Positions 24,534 through 37,165 of a DNA stretch of 64,000 bases are shown piece by piece (the first letter of the stretch is position 1; the number at the start of each line of letters is the position of its first letter). Source of the DNA: Lumbricus rubellus (taxonomy: Eukaryota > Annelida > Clitellata > Crassiclitellata > Lumbricidae); contig OX243811.1 of the NCBI GenBank assembly GCA_945859605.1, forward strand, positions 65,163,304-65,227,303. The letters run 5' to 3'. The notes under the pieces were generated by a model. The model was not told the DNA's origin. It worked only from the letters and a program-made list of their open reading frames with translations, and made no database searches. The position numbers and the translations under genes were made by a program.

Positions 24534-27500
24534 AAGAATTGCACGTATGTTGCCTGAGTTAAAAATAATAATTTGCCCGCTTTGGGCTAATATCAACTAT
24601 AGGCCTATGTGTGGTGGAGATATGCGAGTGCCGCGCAATATTTGCCGATGGTTGGGTCTGATTTCTAATCAGCCGTGGAGCGTTGATGGTTGTGCGATCA
24701 TTCGCCAACAGAGGTTATTTGAAATTCCGTCCATGAGACCAGTGTTAGTACGCGTGTCCGGTGTTTAGTGTGCAACTACATATAATATAATGTGGCGCAA
24801 CTGTGCATGGATCACATCATTGATTAATATGAAGTGTATGAATAGGCCCTATATTATTGTGGCTTCAATTCAAATGATTCGATTAGATCAGCGAGGCTTT
24901 GCTTGGACTCAGATGAGATAATATTAGATGTGGTATAACCGTATAAATGGAGAGGACGAACTTCGTATTGGATGTTATGCTTAGTTCGGTTTGTATTCAT
25001 TCGTTCGTTTCGAGAATGTGCACTCTAAAGAAAACCCACTGAGAGGCACTACCAGCCTTACCACGCCTGCAAGCAAAACATTCTTCATACTCCGTTGCTA
25101 AATAATGAATCGCACTTCGAGTATTAAGGTTCAGTTGGACCCCTACAACAGTACTGTTAAAGTCAATTGATTAGCAAAGTATACTTTAAAAAGGTGTCTA
25201 AGGTCCACGGAGTCTCGATTTGTCGTCAATTTGTTCATTCGTGGAACTTTTTCTAAAATACACTGCCTCTGACTATGCCAGGCCTCTGTACTTCCTATAT
25301 CTTCTACCGCGCCATATATATATATATAGCAATTAAGTTCACGATACTTAAGTCTTTTTGGAACTTGAGTCTCACCGGGACTTAAGACCCTTGGACTTGA
25401 GTCCCCGGAACTTAAGTTTCCTTTTGGCCGCATCTTGGGCTTAAACCTCACGGCGCTTAGATTGTCCAGGGAGTAGCAGGGACATAAGCTCTCCCTCCCA
25501 TTCCTTTAGAGGTAGGCCTATAATAGGGCTCGAACAGAGCCATGGCAATTCAGTTCAGTTCATTCGGAAGGTTCATTCGGTTGTTGCAATTTAGAGTGAA
25601 GACAAGTCTGTTGTTGACTCGTGACAACAAGACTTATAATACTGTAGTTTTGTGATAGGCCAACAAATACTAAGCCCTAGTACAAACGCAACAGTCACGC
25701 TATTGACACAAGGCCTACTTCTTGCATTCCGTGTACACCACACTATTTTGTCCATCAAATACAAAGGATCTGCATCTGTAGTCTTTGTATTCTTAACGGG
25801 TGCATAATAATATTTGCACCTTCAATGTTGTCTTTGATGTCTGGTGCGATGCTAGTGGATATCATTGTTATCACTCACACCTTGAGTCACAACCTGGAAG
25901 ACTAAGACATATGATTAGCCCTATAGGTTCTATATAACACTGGCGAAATTAACATCGTCTTCTGAAAGCAATCTCTCTCACATCGACTGTCACGTCTTAT
26001 CGTGTGCTATAAAGCACAGAGTTTTGTTTGAACGCTTTGTCTCAGGCATCATGAATAATATTATTGCCGCTGGGTTATCTTTTGCACGCCTTGCAGTGCG
26101 TGTGTAGGCCTACTTACATGTAGGCCTATCATCGAAGCGTAACACTGCTTTGATTTGCTTGTTTCTCCCAAGCGACATTACATAATATAACAGCCTGAAA
26201 AAATGACACAAGTACAAAACGTGCTGAAACCTTTCGTGACATGCAGGCATATAGGCCTCTATAAAAATTAATAACTAGCAATAATATTCACAGCAAAAAA
26301 CATTTTTCCACAAAAACTTCCCGTAAACTAGCCTAAATCAATGACACTGCAAAGTAAAATTGCGACTTAAATTGTAGAGAAAATAAACCTTTCTGTAGTC
26401 TCCAAACGCATCATTTACATTGCACTGGGGTCCGTTTGGACTCCAATCATAGGCGAAACCGCCCTATGCGACACATGGACCGCGTTCTCTCACTTATGAG
26501 AGGAATGAGGTGGTCCCACAACTTTCGACGAGAGGCTTGGGAAGTTCCTCCCAACTTTTGCAACTGACTGCTGCTAAATTGCTAATAGTTGTTTCAATAT
26601 ACAGAGTGGGCCATAAAAAGTAACCCCCTAAGATATTCTGCCCATATCTTGGCCAGAATTAAGAATTTCGAAATGAAATTTTACAGTCTTACAGGCAATT
26701 CATACACATGATGGCCAGATTTCATCAAAATATTTCAAACACAACAAAAGTTATATCACTTTTAGTGAGGCCACCCACCGTTTTTTGACGATTCAAAGAC
26801 GAGACGCAACATTAGTTAGTTTTTGCTCAATTGCTCTTTTATTCTTGCTATTTTGTTACTGTGCTTACATAATTATGTCTACCATGGGCGTAGACTTACG
26901 GGGGGGGGGGCAGCGGGGACGGTCCCTTCCAAAGTCTGAGTAAAAGTAACCTGAAGCGATGAAAGGTCAATCCAAAGTCGGTGCGTTTCATCTAGGCCAT
27001 AAGTCTACTTCAAGAGTAGGCCTTTGCTACCTTGGGTTCGCTAGTCCAAGATAAGGGATGTTTCCAATAACACGATATTATAGCCTACAGAAAAACATTA
27101 GGCCTAATTTTCGCAGGTCAATTTCAGGGCGTTATTCTCGGAAATCAACTACCGGGTACCGTTAACGGTTAAACAGGGCTGCACTCAATGGTATACATAA
27201 ATATTATACGCGGGTATACGCGGGTAAAAACCAGGGTTACACGGGTAATATACGCGATTAAACCAAGCTATTTAGGTGTCATGTCATGTCACTATATATA
27301 CGCCGACGTCGCGTCGCGACGGTTGGCTGCATAAGTGGACCAAAGTACTTCAGCAAGATCTGTCCTTACGGTCCTCAATAGCGCCGCTCCCGATAAACCG
27401 GTCCACAGCGTGATGTCTAGGTCTACCGCGATTACGAACACCCTGAATCAATCCCATCAATCCCATCATGGACTATTTAGGTGTAATTAGGGTGAAATTC

Positions 27501-29650
27501 TGCGAGAATGACTAAAAAAGGTCATTTTTTGGGGACGGAAAATTGGCGACGTTTCACGAAAATTTCGGCCGGATGTCTAAAATAGTCATCAGTTTTTCGG
27601 ACGGGAAAATTTTATCGGCGGTATAGCGTGTACCCACCTCAAAAGTTTTGAGTACAGCCATGCGGTTAACCCATGCTTTTGGCAACTGAGGGAGGTCGTT
27701 CTCCCACAGTCCCACTTCTATTTACCACTGCGTAGAATATTTCGAGCGGTATACGCCTAGGACCTTTGATAATAATTTATGACGAACGTGCAAAGATTAA
27801 GTTTACGGTTGACCTATGCAGGGCGTGCGAGCTTCGCAGATCTCGTAATCTGTATGTGGGCATAAGAGATCCGTCACAGCTCTGGGAAATACGATTACGC
27901 CGAATCTGAACAATAACCTACAACAACTACTTCCACTAGGCTATAGGGCCTAATTATACTGACCTACAGAACTATAAAGGCTATAAATATAGACTATTCA
28001 TCACATGGACGACATTGGACGTGCGATATATCGTCAGGTTGTGCAGAATAACATTACTTTAGACATAATATCGAATAGCGTGAAAAGAAAGAGATCGCAG
28101 TTGCCAGGTTTGTGAAGTTGACTATCGCCGTATAGCCTATATCGCGTACTGACATGTTAGACTTAGGCCTATATAATTATGGATTCCATGATTTGGAAGT
28201 AAGATGTGTATCTACTGACTAGCATTCCTTTAGACTCGCTAAAGACGTGCGATTGGCAATAATCTAGTCCCTCCTCCTCCTCTGAGGTGGGGCCGTGGGG
28301 CAAATCCAGGTTTGGGGGATAGCTGAGCGTCCGGAGGACGATCGGTGAAGCGCGTTGCGCCGAGGGGGTAAGGAAATGGCATGGAAGGGATGCGCTCCTT
28401 CCCCATCAGAAACTTTTGAATTTCCACTGTAGGCCTAATGGTGGCATTTTAAGATGTCATCTGAACAAAAACAGCTCTACTTTTCAGTGCTGATAAGCGT
28501 GGCCCAGGACTTCGGTAAGTATAGGTTATAAGCTTAGTCCAACTTACAAAATAAATTCTTATCAGTTTCCACATTGTAAAGGTACCATTTTAAGATGTCA
28601 TTTTAGAACAATGACTCAATTATTTCAGTTCTGATAAAAAAGTGTTTTAAAATTTTAATACATATAATTGTGATTTAAATAATAATTTTCTTTATGTGAA
28701 GAGTTCAGCAGCTCAGTTCTGCTGCTGGAGGGCTTTTATAATGAATAACTTCAGACTTGAGTATTATTATATAAGCTGACTGTGCACACTGGAATAAGCT
28801 TATCCATTTTGCTCAAGTCGGTCCTGAATTGATGAACAGGACACAATTAGTAAAAATCATAACAAATGGAACACAAACCAAGCAAGAACTACCGTACTTT
28901 TCTACCAAAATTTGGAAGTCATGTATAGTAATGATGTTGCTTTACTAGCCTAAAGGTATTCAAGGAACAAAACATTTTGAAATTTGACAGCTTGAGATTT
29001 GAAATCAGCCTACAGCTTTGGAGAGAAGCCAGTTATTTATACAAAAATAGTATTTGTACATATATTAATTTAACAGCAAGTTATAGGCTACGCATTGCAA
29101 TACGATAGTATCATATATTATTATAGTGAATATTAACATTATAAATCATATAATAATAAATAATAATTATCACGGTATAAAAGTGCATGTAATGCAATGC
29201 TGCAAACAGCAACTAAAAACTATTTTCATTTTGTCAAATTTTCTGGGGAATTCTCATTCCTGGGGAAGGAACTTCCCACAGAGACGTCTAGGCTAAACAC
29301 TTCAGCAATTTGAATATTAGATGACCGAATTAGTAGCTCATAATTTATGTACCGCAATAGGCCATTGTATTCTGTGTAAGCTTATGCCTATTTTTACCAA
29401 GAATCATCAAGCTTCGGCATAATAATTAGGAATAGGCCAAACATTTCGGTAACGATTTTTGATGTAAGGACTAAACAGGTAACTTATCTTCAAATTGCAA
29501 AACTCATTCTCTGAGTGATTCACAGCGAAAGTAATCCACAGTAGATGTAGGCCTAATATGAAATATAGCGTTTCATGTGATATTATTTTGTCTCTGGTTG
29601 TTCAAGAAGTTCTTCCGTTTGATACTTTTTCAGTCGTAAAGTAAATAGCG
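24534..29650. other. Long stretch without a recognised gene
   Basis: Contains an (AT)n run near 25314-25328; alternating ACTTAAG/ACTTGAG words at 25340-25430; a mariner-like end word CAGAGTGGGCCATAAAAAGT near 26602; and CATGGGCGTAGAC followed by a G run at 26883, a possible hAT end without a partner. A diverged member of the 38-kb repeat family covers about 28250-29300. No coding exon is supportable. Confidence 0.45.
28250..29302. repeat. Diverged copy of the CAGTGTTTAATCTAG repeat family
   Basis: TGAGCGTCCGGAGGACG, CCATCAGAAACTTTTGAATT and a right end with GAGACGTCTAGGCTAAACAC match the copy at 38166-39434. The right part also matches 41272-41505, so this element spans the left part of the serpin duplication. 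Confidence 0.65.
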
Positions 29651-29659
29651 TTGACGAAG

Positions 29660-31814
29660 ATGGCTTGTGGTGAGAAAGCTGTATTTAAATGTGCAGACGA
29701 TGGTCAACTGCTTGTGACAGCTCTGTCCAACTTCGCCCTCCAACTGTACAAAGAACAAGTAAAGGAGCAGAGCAGTGGAAATGCATTCATGTCTCCACTC
29801 AGCATCTCTGCTGTGTTGAATATGGCTCTTCTTGGAGCGAGAGGCAAGACGTTGGCCGAGATGAAGACCACTCTGTGTCTTGATCCTCTGAAGGATGAAT
29901 CCAAACTACACCAGGCATTCAGTGACCTCATTTCTCACCTCAAGAAATGCAGTACTGACGTACCTGAGTACCATAAGACACCACTATTTCAACTGCACAT
30001 GGTAAATCGCATCTATGCAGAAAAGTCCTACAAAATCCTAAGTGAATTTAAGACATCATGCAAGAAGTACTACGATGCAGCACCACTCTCAGCCAGTTTC
30101 TTGTAAGTTATTATTATGACAGTCTCTGGATGATTATTATCAAAAGACTTTAGTAAATAATTATTTTAATGCACAGGAGACAACATTTTGGACTTGTCCT
30201 TAATAAGAACACAATATTCTCATTGGAGACAAATAGTGCTTCAGAAAAAGGCAAGCTGTAAGGTGATCATGGTTAGCCTGATATATGTTTTTGTGATAGA
30301 TGTAACAAGTAGGCTAATTTCCGCAGTGAGATGCAATGACAGGGACCAATAGCAATCACTTGCTGAGGCTTTATCTGACTAACCAGTTTATCTGCTTGCA
30401 TTTCATATAAGTAATAGACATAATATTAAAAACTATGTAACGAATATTAAAACTAAATCACAAATTAAACCTAACATTATAGCAGGTCAATGAGCAAGAC
30501 CAAAAGGTCTAAATAGATCCGCTAAGACTTTGGCTTGCTCATTGACATGGTTAATTCATTAATGAATAGTTGTTATTTCATGCAAAGATTCAAAAGATAC
30601 ATTGAGTCGCTATTAAACATTGTAGATTATTATGAGGTAGGCTATAGCCTACTTGCAAAAGAGAGCATAGGCGCAACCAACCTATGGGACCCACGGGACG
30701 CGTCCCCCCAACTTTTGAGTGGTCCCCTAACTTTATTATTATGCTCCCCAACTTTTAGGACGTGATTCATTATGGTCCCCCCAACTTTTAGGACGTGATT
30801 GCACCTATGAAAGAGAGCCGCACACTGACAATAATTATTATAAATGATTGTAGTTTGTAATTGACACATAGAAGTCAATCACTGAACTCAGTCGGAGAAG
30901 GAAAAAACATTGATAGCCTACTTACACGTAAGAAAGTTCTTTAATTTTAATTTCAGTTGATTAATAGATACCGGGTATGATAGTAACTCATAAACAGTTC
31001 AAATTGATGCACAACGTCTGTTTTTGATAGCAATGACCCAAAGAAAGAAACGGCTAAGATCAACTCTTGGGTCCTGGAACAGACGAAAAAGAAAATCAAG
31101 GACTTGATTCCACCGGGTTTCATCGATGTCCTGACAAGACTCATCCTTGTTAATGTTATTTACTTCAAAAGTACTTGGCATCATACCTTTGAGAAAGAAA
31201 ACACCAAAGACGAAGACTTCTTTGCTTCACCGACAGAAACTCTTAAAGTAAAGATGATGTATCAGAAGATTGAAAAGGTTTACTATTACAAATCCAGTGA
31301 CTTGCTCTGCCAAGTCCTCAAGTTGCCTTACATGGATGAAGCACTCAGCATGTTTATCCTACTTCCTGACAAGGCTTCGACTCTTGAAGCTATGGAGGAG
31401 AGACTGACTGCAGACCATCTTCAAAGCATCGATAGCGGATTTCAGCAACGTTTCGATGTGAAACTTTGGCTTCCGAAATTTAAAATCGAAGAAACTCTGG
31501 AGCTCAGCGAAGTTCTTAGTAGAATGGGAATGAAATCTCTGTTTACGCCAAGTGCAGCAGATCTTTCTGGAGTTGATGGAACTCGTGAGTTGTATGCATC
31601 GAAAGTCGTGCACAAGGCTTTTGTTGATGTGAATGAAAAGGGTACAGAGGCTGCTGCAGGCTCTGCCATGGACATGCGCTTGCTATGTGCCGGCATGGAT
31701 GAGAAGATAGCGGACTTTCGTGCTGATCACCCTTTCATGTTTTTCATAAGAGAAGAAAGAACGAAAGCCATTCTGTTTATTGGAAGAGTTGTCAGACCAA
31801 AGTATCCTAAATGA
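29660..31814 (+). CDS. Serpin, copy 1, two exons, complete
   Basis: Exons 29660-30102 and 31031-31814, GT-AG intron, phase 2, 408 aa. The start is the ATG of MACGEK; an in-frame stop lies just upstream. Serpin marks: [20 protein letters not shown] near the N-terminus, [13 protein letters not shown], the hinge [11 protein letters not shown] and the C-terminal block [19 protein letters not shown]. No signal peptide and no ER-retention tail, so I infer an intracellular clade B-like inhibitor. The hinge is rich in small residues, as in inhibitory serpins. By the usual 17-residue spacing P1-P1' would be Leu-Cys within MRLLCAGMDEK. A 144-bp hAT insert lies in the intron. AATAAA signals occur at about 31945 and 32241. 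The family call is firm; the target protease is unknown. Confidence 0.93.
30666..30809. mobile_element. 144-bp hAT-like insert in serpin-1 intron
   Basis: Starts CATAGGCGCAACC and ends ATTGCACCTATG, with the perfect 8-bp duplication AAAGAGAG on both sides (30658-30665 and 30810-30817). The serpin-2 intron has the uninterrupted sequence GAAGAGAGCCGC near 46545, which acts as an empty site. Three copies of CCCCAACTTTT lie inside. Confidence 0.88.
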
Positions 31815-32785
31815 CTTGTCCACAAAGATGTCTAGTGAGGGGCGTTTCTTCGTAGGTCATCTGAACGGACACAGTTAATTAGTAGCTTCAGTACATTGTT
31901 TCATGGATGTAGATAATTTTGTTGCCTGATAATCAAGTAGGCCTAAATAAAAAATAATCCTAATGGAAATTATGGAATCAACATAAATGTATTAGTATTT
32001 AGTAGGCCTAATTGCAAACAAAATCATTGCCAAATGAAACTTTGTTATGAAAGTTCACAACTCACAATGCATTCTAGCCAACAGAAGATAAATTAACGCA
32101 GGCACAAGCGCCATAGATATAACTTTATATTTAGGCCAGAGGTTCATTGTAAGTGCATCGTTTCTTTCTACTGACATTATGCTACTGTTTTCCATTGCAT
32201 GTAGCCTATTCTTGTAAATGTGTAAACATTTGTCTTGAATTAATAAAGACTACTCACGTACTTATTTGTCTACTTATGTCAATTCTTATGGCTCATGAAG
32301 TGATTGATTGATTGATTGATTAGATTTTGACTCTCACAGATCGAGGTGGTTTAGGTATTTCTATTTAGATAATTAGCATCTGTGCAAAATTTCAGGTAGA
32401 CTAGAACCCAGAATGCACTCGATTTGGCATCAAATTCTTAAAATTGCGTCGGTTTCTGGGGCTCTGCCCCACACCCCGCTGGGGAGGTTACGACGCCCCT
32501 CATACCCCCCATTCGTTAGGGGCTGCTTACCTTCTTAACATTTTCGCATTTTATACGAAACCTCCTTCACCGGGCAGACTATAGTATACAGACCGATACG
32601 GATTAGCAACAGGCAGGATTTCGATGGATTATACATGAATCCGAAACCTAGTCCAGCATAAATGCGTGTGCAAGAAGAAGAGTTCCGGGCTTAACGACAC
32701 TGTTTCATATCGAAGATGATTATTGTCGGAGGCAGAGAACAACCTCACACTCCACTTTTATATTGCGACCGAGTCACCCGCAGTA

Positions 32786-32861
32786 AAGATCCGACCGGGA
32801 ATTGAACCCGGGCCGCCGGCGCGGCGAGCGGGCTACAACCCACTCGACCAGGCTGGATCTT
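32786..32861 (-). repeat. tRNA-like sequence (SINE head or tRNA pseudogene), 76 nt
   Basis: On the minus strand it has an A box TGGTCGAGTGGG and a B box GGTTCAATTCC, a 5-bp T stem around the TTCAATT loop, and complementary ends AAGATCC and GGATCTT. The D and anticodon arms do not fold in the canonical way, so a functional tRNA is unlikely. A truncated second copy lies at 34262-34308. Confidence 0.6.
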
Positions 32862-32883
32862 CGTCATCGCTGAAATTCGCAAA

Positions 32884-34261
32884 TTTTTTTTGTAAAAGTT
32901 TCAAATTACCCCCTCCTAAACATTACCCCCCGGTAACTTGAAACCGGTTTCAGATTACCCCCTAGGGGTAAGCTGAAACCGGTTTCATCCTACCCCCGGT
33001 TTCAGGTTACCCCCTCTGTATTCCGAATGAATTCCGTATATCCAGCTTCCATTTCACCTACAGAGAACTTTCATCCAGCTTCTATTTCACCTGCAGAGAA
33101 CCTTCATCCAGCTTTCATTTCTCAAGCGTCGTTTTCGTCAATCCAGCTTCTATTTCACCTAAAAAGAAACTTCATCCAGCTTCCATTTCACCTACAGAGA
33201 ACCTTCATACAGCTTCTATACCACCTGCAGAGAACCTTCATCCAGCTTCCATTAAAAATTTTTTTCGTCAATCCATTTAACTAAGTTTTAGATATAAAAA
33301 ACTCAGAAGCTGGATTGACGAAAACAACGCCTGAGAAATGGAAGCTGGATGAAGGCTCCCTGTAGGTGAAATAGAAGCTGGATTGACGAAAACAAGGCTT
33401 GCGAAATGGAAGCTGGATGAAGGTTTTCTAGAGGTGAAATAGAAACTGGATGAGGTTTTTCTGTAGGTGAAATATAAGCTGGATTGACGAAAACAACGCT
33501 TGAGAAATGGAAGCTGGATGAAGGTTCCCTGTAGGTGAAATAGAAGCTGGATTGACGAAAACAAGGCTTGAGAAATGGAAGCTGGATGAAGGTTTTCTAG
33601 CGTTGAAATAAAAGATGGATGAAGGTTTTCTGTAGGTGAAGTAGAAACTGGATTGACGAAAACAACGCTTGAGAAATGGAAGCTGGATGAAGGTTCCCTG
33701 TAGGTGAAATAGAAGCTGGATTGTCGAAAACAAGGCTTGAAAAATGGAAGCTGGATGATGGTTTTCTAGCGTTGAAATAGAAGCTGGATGAAGGTTTTCT
33801 GTAGGTGAAATAGAAGCTGGATTGACGAAAACAATGCTTGAGAAATGGAAGCTGGATGAAGGTTCCTGTAGGTGAAATAGAAGCTGGATTGACGAAAACA
33901 AGGCTTGAGAAATGGAAGCTGGATGAAGGTTTTCTAGCGTTGAAATAGAAGCTGGATGAAGGTTTTCTGTAGGTGAAATAGAAGCTGGATTGACGAAAAC
34001 AACGCTTTAGAAATGGAAGCTGAATTAAAGTTCTCTGGTTGAGAAATGGAAGCTGGATGAAGGTTCTCTAGAGATGAAATGGAAGCTGGATGAATGACTT
34101 ATATGGGGGTAACCTGAAACCGCAGGGGGTAGGATGAAACCGGTTTTAGATTACCCCCTAGGGTAATTTGAAACCGGCTTGAGATTACCGGGGGTAATCC
34201 GAAACCGGTTTCAAGTTACCGGGGGGTAATGTTTAGGAGGGGGTAATTTGAAACCTTTACA
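32884..34261. mobile_element. Large nested inverted-repeat element with flanking 68-bp direct repeats
   Basis: Outer inverted repeats share GTTTCAAATTACCCCCTCC and alternate with palindromes TGAAACCGGTTTCA and TTACCCCCTAGGGGTAA. Read inward, the right end begins GGTGTAAAGG. The inner layer is tandem: 33040-33280 in one orientation and about 33305-34095 in the other, with units such as GAAATGGAAGCTGGATGAAG and GAAATAGAAGCTGGATTGAC. It is flanked by an exact 68-bp direct repeat (32816-32883 and 34262-34329). No transposase. Confidence 0.8.
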
Positions 34262-34309
34262 CCGGCGCGGCGAGCGGGCTACAACCCACTCGACCAGGCT
34301 GGATCTTCG

Positions 34310-36620
34310 TCATCGCTGAAATTCGCAAACCGCTCCATAGCCATTGCCGTTCCACTTCTTTGGAACAAACTTCCGCCCGCACTTCGGCAAACTTCCGTCC
34401 GACCCATCATACGAGCTCACCAAAACTCCACCTCTCACTATCTCCCTACAGGTATTTCACTCAAAACTGAAAACATTGCCCTTCCGCAGTGGCGGTTCTA
34501 CTGGGGGGCTGGGGGGCTATAGCCCCCCAGATGGAAAGTTAGCCCCCCTAGATTTTTCTAGCCCCCCTGTGCACATCTTAGCCCCCCAGTTTAACGTTTA
34601 GTTAGTTAAACAATACATTGCCTGTTGGTAACAAGGCCTCCCAATCCCTTTTAAGGGCACTTTCCATAGATCAAGTGACTTGAATGATTTTCATCTGCTA
34701 CATGTTTCGCTGATGCTGCTCTGTAAAGCTTGGGTCCTGTAACATGCATGTATATGCTACAAAGCAATATCACAGATTCCATGTACTTCTGAACTGTTTC
34801 TCCAATCAGAGTGCTTGCTCAGATACTGACACATGTCTATCTCTACTGATAGCTGTCCTGTGACTACGAAGACCCATGGGTGTTCAGGAAGATTAAAGTG
34901 ATGAACAGATAACTGCTAGAGCGTCCCAGATTAGGTACGAGATTAGGCACGACCTGAATTCAGAGGGTCGTGGGTTGAGCCATTCCCCAGCACCTGATGA
35001 CCTTGTATACTTCATTAGCAGAGGAAGACAGCCGGGGAGTGCAGCAGGCCATGGGTGCGCCAGCATCAGCAGCATGGATGGCCAGACAAGGAAGGCAGGC
35101 TAGGTATCAGTACCGTGCACACGGTGTACAATACTGTATAATATGTGCAATTGTGTATACTGAAGAGTGTGTACTGAATCCGTTTGGAGCACGCACATAC
35201 GTTCATTATTATAAATGGATGAATTCATTCTCATTGTGAGAACAAAAAGAGAAAAGCTGAAGAGTTAGGCTAATGATGAAGTTATCGACAGCATTGATAA
35301 TCCTACCGCAGGTATGTAAACTGGAGGGGCAGTTCGCAAATACAATGAATGGTCACTGTTAGATTTCTAGCAAGAGCTTGAAAAATGTAAAACAAGAAAT
35401 TAAGAACGTGAGCATTTTCCAGAAAGGTTCCTAAGTTTTATTCTAACTAATTGTTAATAATATTCCTCAGTTTCACTATGGTTTTTTTGGTATTATTAAG
35501 CGCTTTCTGGCTAAAAAGTTGCTTAAAAACCAAAAAATGTAATGTAATGACAGCAAAGGTAGGAGTTAAAAGGTGTAACTTTTCGGGGTCAAGTGACCTC
35601 TTTGCTCCCATGTGCGGGCTTAAAACTTAGGCTATAACTTGAGAATGGCATTCATAGGCATTCTTAGTAGTGCATGACCTCTGGACTTCTGTTTAGGGGC
35701 AAGTCTTCTCTGCACATCAAAGTTTATTTTAATTGTGACAATCATGATGGTGCATTTAAAGATATATAATATATTTCAAATATATATCATTGCTCTTCTA
35801 AGGTGCACTATGAAGATTTATATAGCTCCCGTCAAGGTTACTACTCAGGAGCGCTCCCGACCCAAGCTGAAAAGAACAGCTTTAAGACTGTGATGATATG
35901 CATCTGAGCAGACCCTATAGTCATAAGATAGCAACGGTACAACCATACAGCAGTTTAAAATGCGTGAAATTCGTGTGCTGTAATAAAAATAAATATTATG
36001 TGTTAAAGTGCAGTTGTAAACAGTCGTTTTAGTGTTTTTATTAATGTTTTTCTAGAAAGCCCCATTTTATTCTTCATTTTTTTGCGTTTTAAAGTTTTTA
36101 TGTATTTTTTATGCAGCCTTTACTTTAGCCTACTGTCTGACAGACAATTATGCTATAAATTTATTTATTCTTTAATTCCTTAAATTCATTTGTAATTTAC
36201 AAATCATTCTTATTTACATGTAGGCCTATGGAATGTCAGCCAGATAATATTAATTTTTCATGTCAACAGAATGCTGCAACGGTCAACAGGGGTCAATAGA
36301 TTCATCAGCATCAAAATATAGACCTTGGGGAGTGAAGGGCAAAGGCAAATTTTAGTCCCCCCCCCCAGTTCAAAAAGTCTAGAACCGCCACTGCTCTTCC
36401 GCAAATCCTATCCTGATTCTTCTGATTCTCCTCACATTCCTCGTCATTTCAACTTTAAACATCACCCACCTTAGCCGTCCATCTGTCTGCCTGCCTGACT
36501 CTCCGGACTTGACCCGCTGCCTATCGATTTTGTTTTGATTAAGCGACTGTGAATAAGCTGGTTCCCGCGACTTCGGTTTTGTGGGCGCTGTAGAAGTCTC
36601 GAGATTACGATTACGATTAC
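34310..36620 (+). pseudogene. Decayed LINE reverse-transcriptase 3' end, split by a hAT element
   Basis: Before the break (to 34486) the conceptual frame gives AIAVPLLWNKLPPALRQ and TISLQVFHSKLKT, the WN.LP..R and F...L motifs at the C-terminus of CR1/L2-type ORF2 proteins. After the break (from 36402) it continues with YPDSSDSPHIPRHFNFK. The 3' end carries AATAAGCTGGTTCCCGCG and an (ATTACG)n tail at 36604-36626. Frameshifts are present. The 68-bp repeat overlaps its left end. Confidence 0.65.
34487..36393. mobile_element. Non-autonomous hAT element, 1.9 kb, inside a LINE remnant
   Basis: Terminal inverted repeats CAGTGGCGGTTCTA and TAGAACCGCCACTG. The 8-bp flanks CCCTTCCG (34479-34486) and CTCTTCCG (36394-36401) differ at one base. 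The interior has no transposase-like ORF. CCCCCCAG-type runs sit near both ends. Confidence 0.88.
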
Positions 36621-36635
36621 GATTACAAATCAATA

Positions 36636-37165
36636 AGACTCAATTAGGCGTTAAAGTGGCTGCGGGGTATCCGTCTAAATGGGACACTGGAGATCTGTCG
36701 ACGAAATTATTTGATGCGCCTGCGACCGACGTCTACGGAGCCCCTACAGGGACATGAATGCAAAATATTTTATGTCGTTCGAACGACTTATTAACTCGTT
36801 CTAACGAGATACTAAGTCGTTCGAACGAGTTACTAAGTCGTTCGAACGAGTTACTAAGTCATTCGAACGAGATACTAAGTCGTTCGAACGAGATACTAAG
36901 TCGTTCGAACGAGTTGACGTCGCTCTCGGCAGGTGATTAGAGAGAAGGGTGAAGGAAGAGGGAAGGAAAGAGGGTGGAAACGATGGAGTGAACGAGGAAA
37001 CAGAAGGGTGCGCAGGGTCGATGGTAAGAGATGGATCGGAGTGGTTGAAGGGGAAGGCAGGGCAGAAGTGAAGAAGTGGAGAGAACGAATGCAAGATGGA
37101 GGAGAGAGCAGATGGGAGAAGGAAGAGAAAAAAGAGGAAATGGAAGCTCGACAGAAGTGGACCTT
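36636..37165. repeat. Dispersed repeat, copy A (paired with 55057-55400)
   Basis: Shares GGCTGCGGGGTATCCGTCTA, GATCTGTCGACGAAATTATT and a purine-rich half with the region near 55057-55400 at high identity. This copy holds a 183-bp insert that the other lacks. No ORF of interest. Confidence 0.8.
36733..36915. mobile_element. 183-bp insert with palindromic 21-bp tandem units, 5-bp target duplication
   Basis: GACGT occurs on both sides (36728-36732 and 36916-36920), whereas the empty copy near 55160 has it once. The insert begins CTACGGAGCCCCTACAGG and then carries about seven 21-bp units, most containing the palindrome CGTTCGAACG (for example CGTTCGAACGAGTTACTAAG). No inverted termini and no ORF. 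The superfamily is unclear. Confidence 0.8.

Noticed and set aside
26602..26780. Tc1/mariner-like end CAGAGTGGGCCATAAAAAGT
   Set aside because: Only one end is visible and no TA-flanked inverted partner was found downstream.
26883..27640. hAT-like start CATGGGCGTAGAC similar to the 750-1113 element
   Set aside because: Internal words such as TTTCGGCCGGA match, but no right terminus or 8-bp duplication could be located.
32786..32861. Functional tRNA gene
   Set aside because: A and B boxes and complementary ends exist, but the D and anticodon arms do not fold normally; treated as SINE head or pseudogene.
33027..33901. Ile-Gln-Leu-Leu-Phe-His-Leu repeat ORFs on both strands
   Set aside because: They follow the inner tandem repeats of a non-autonomous foldback element and exist on both strands through the inverted repeat; not a leucine-rich protein.
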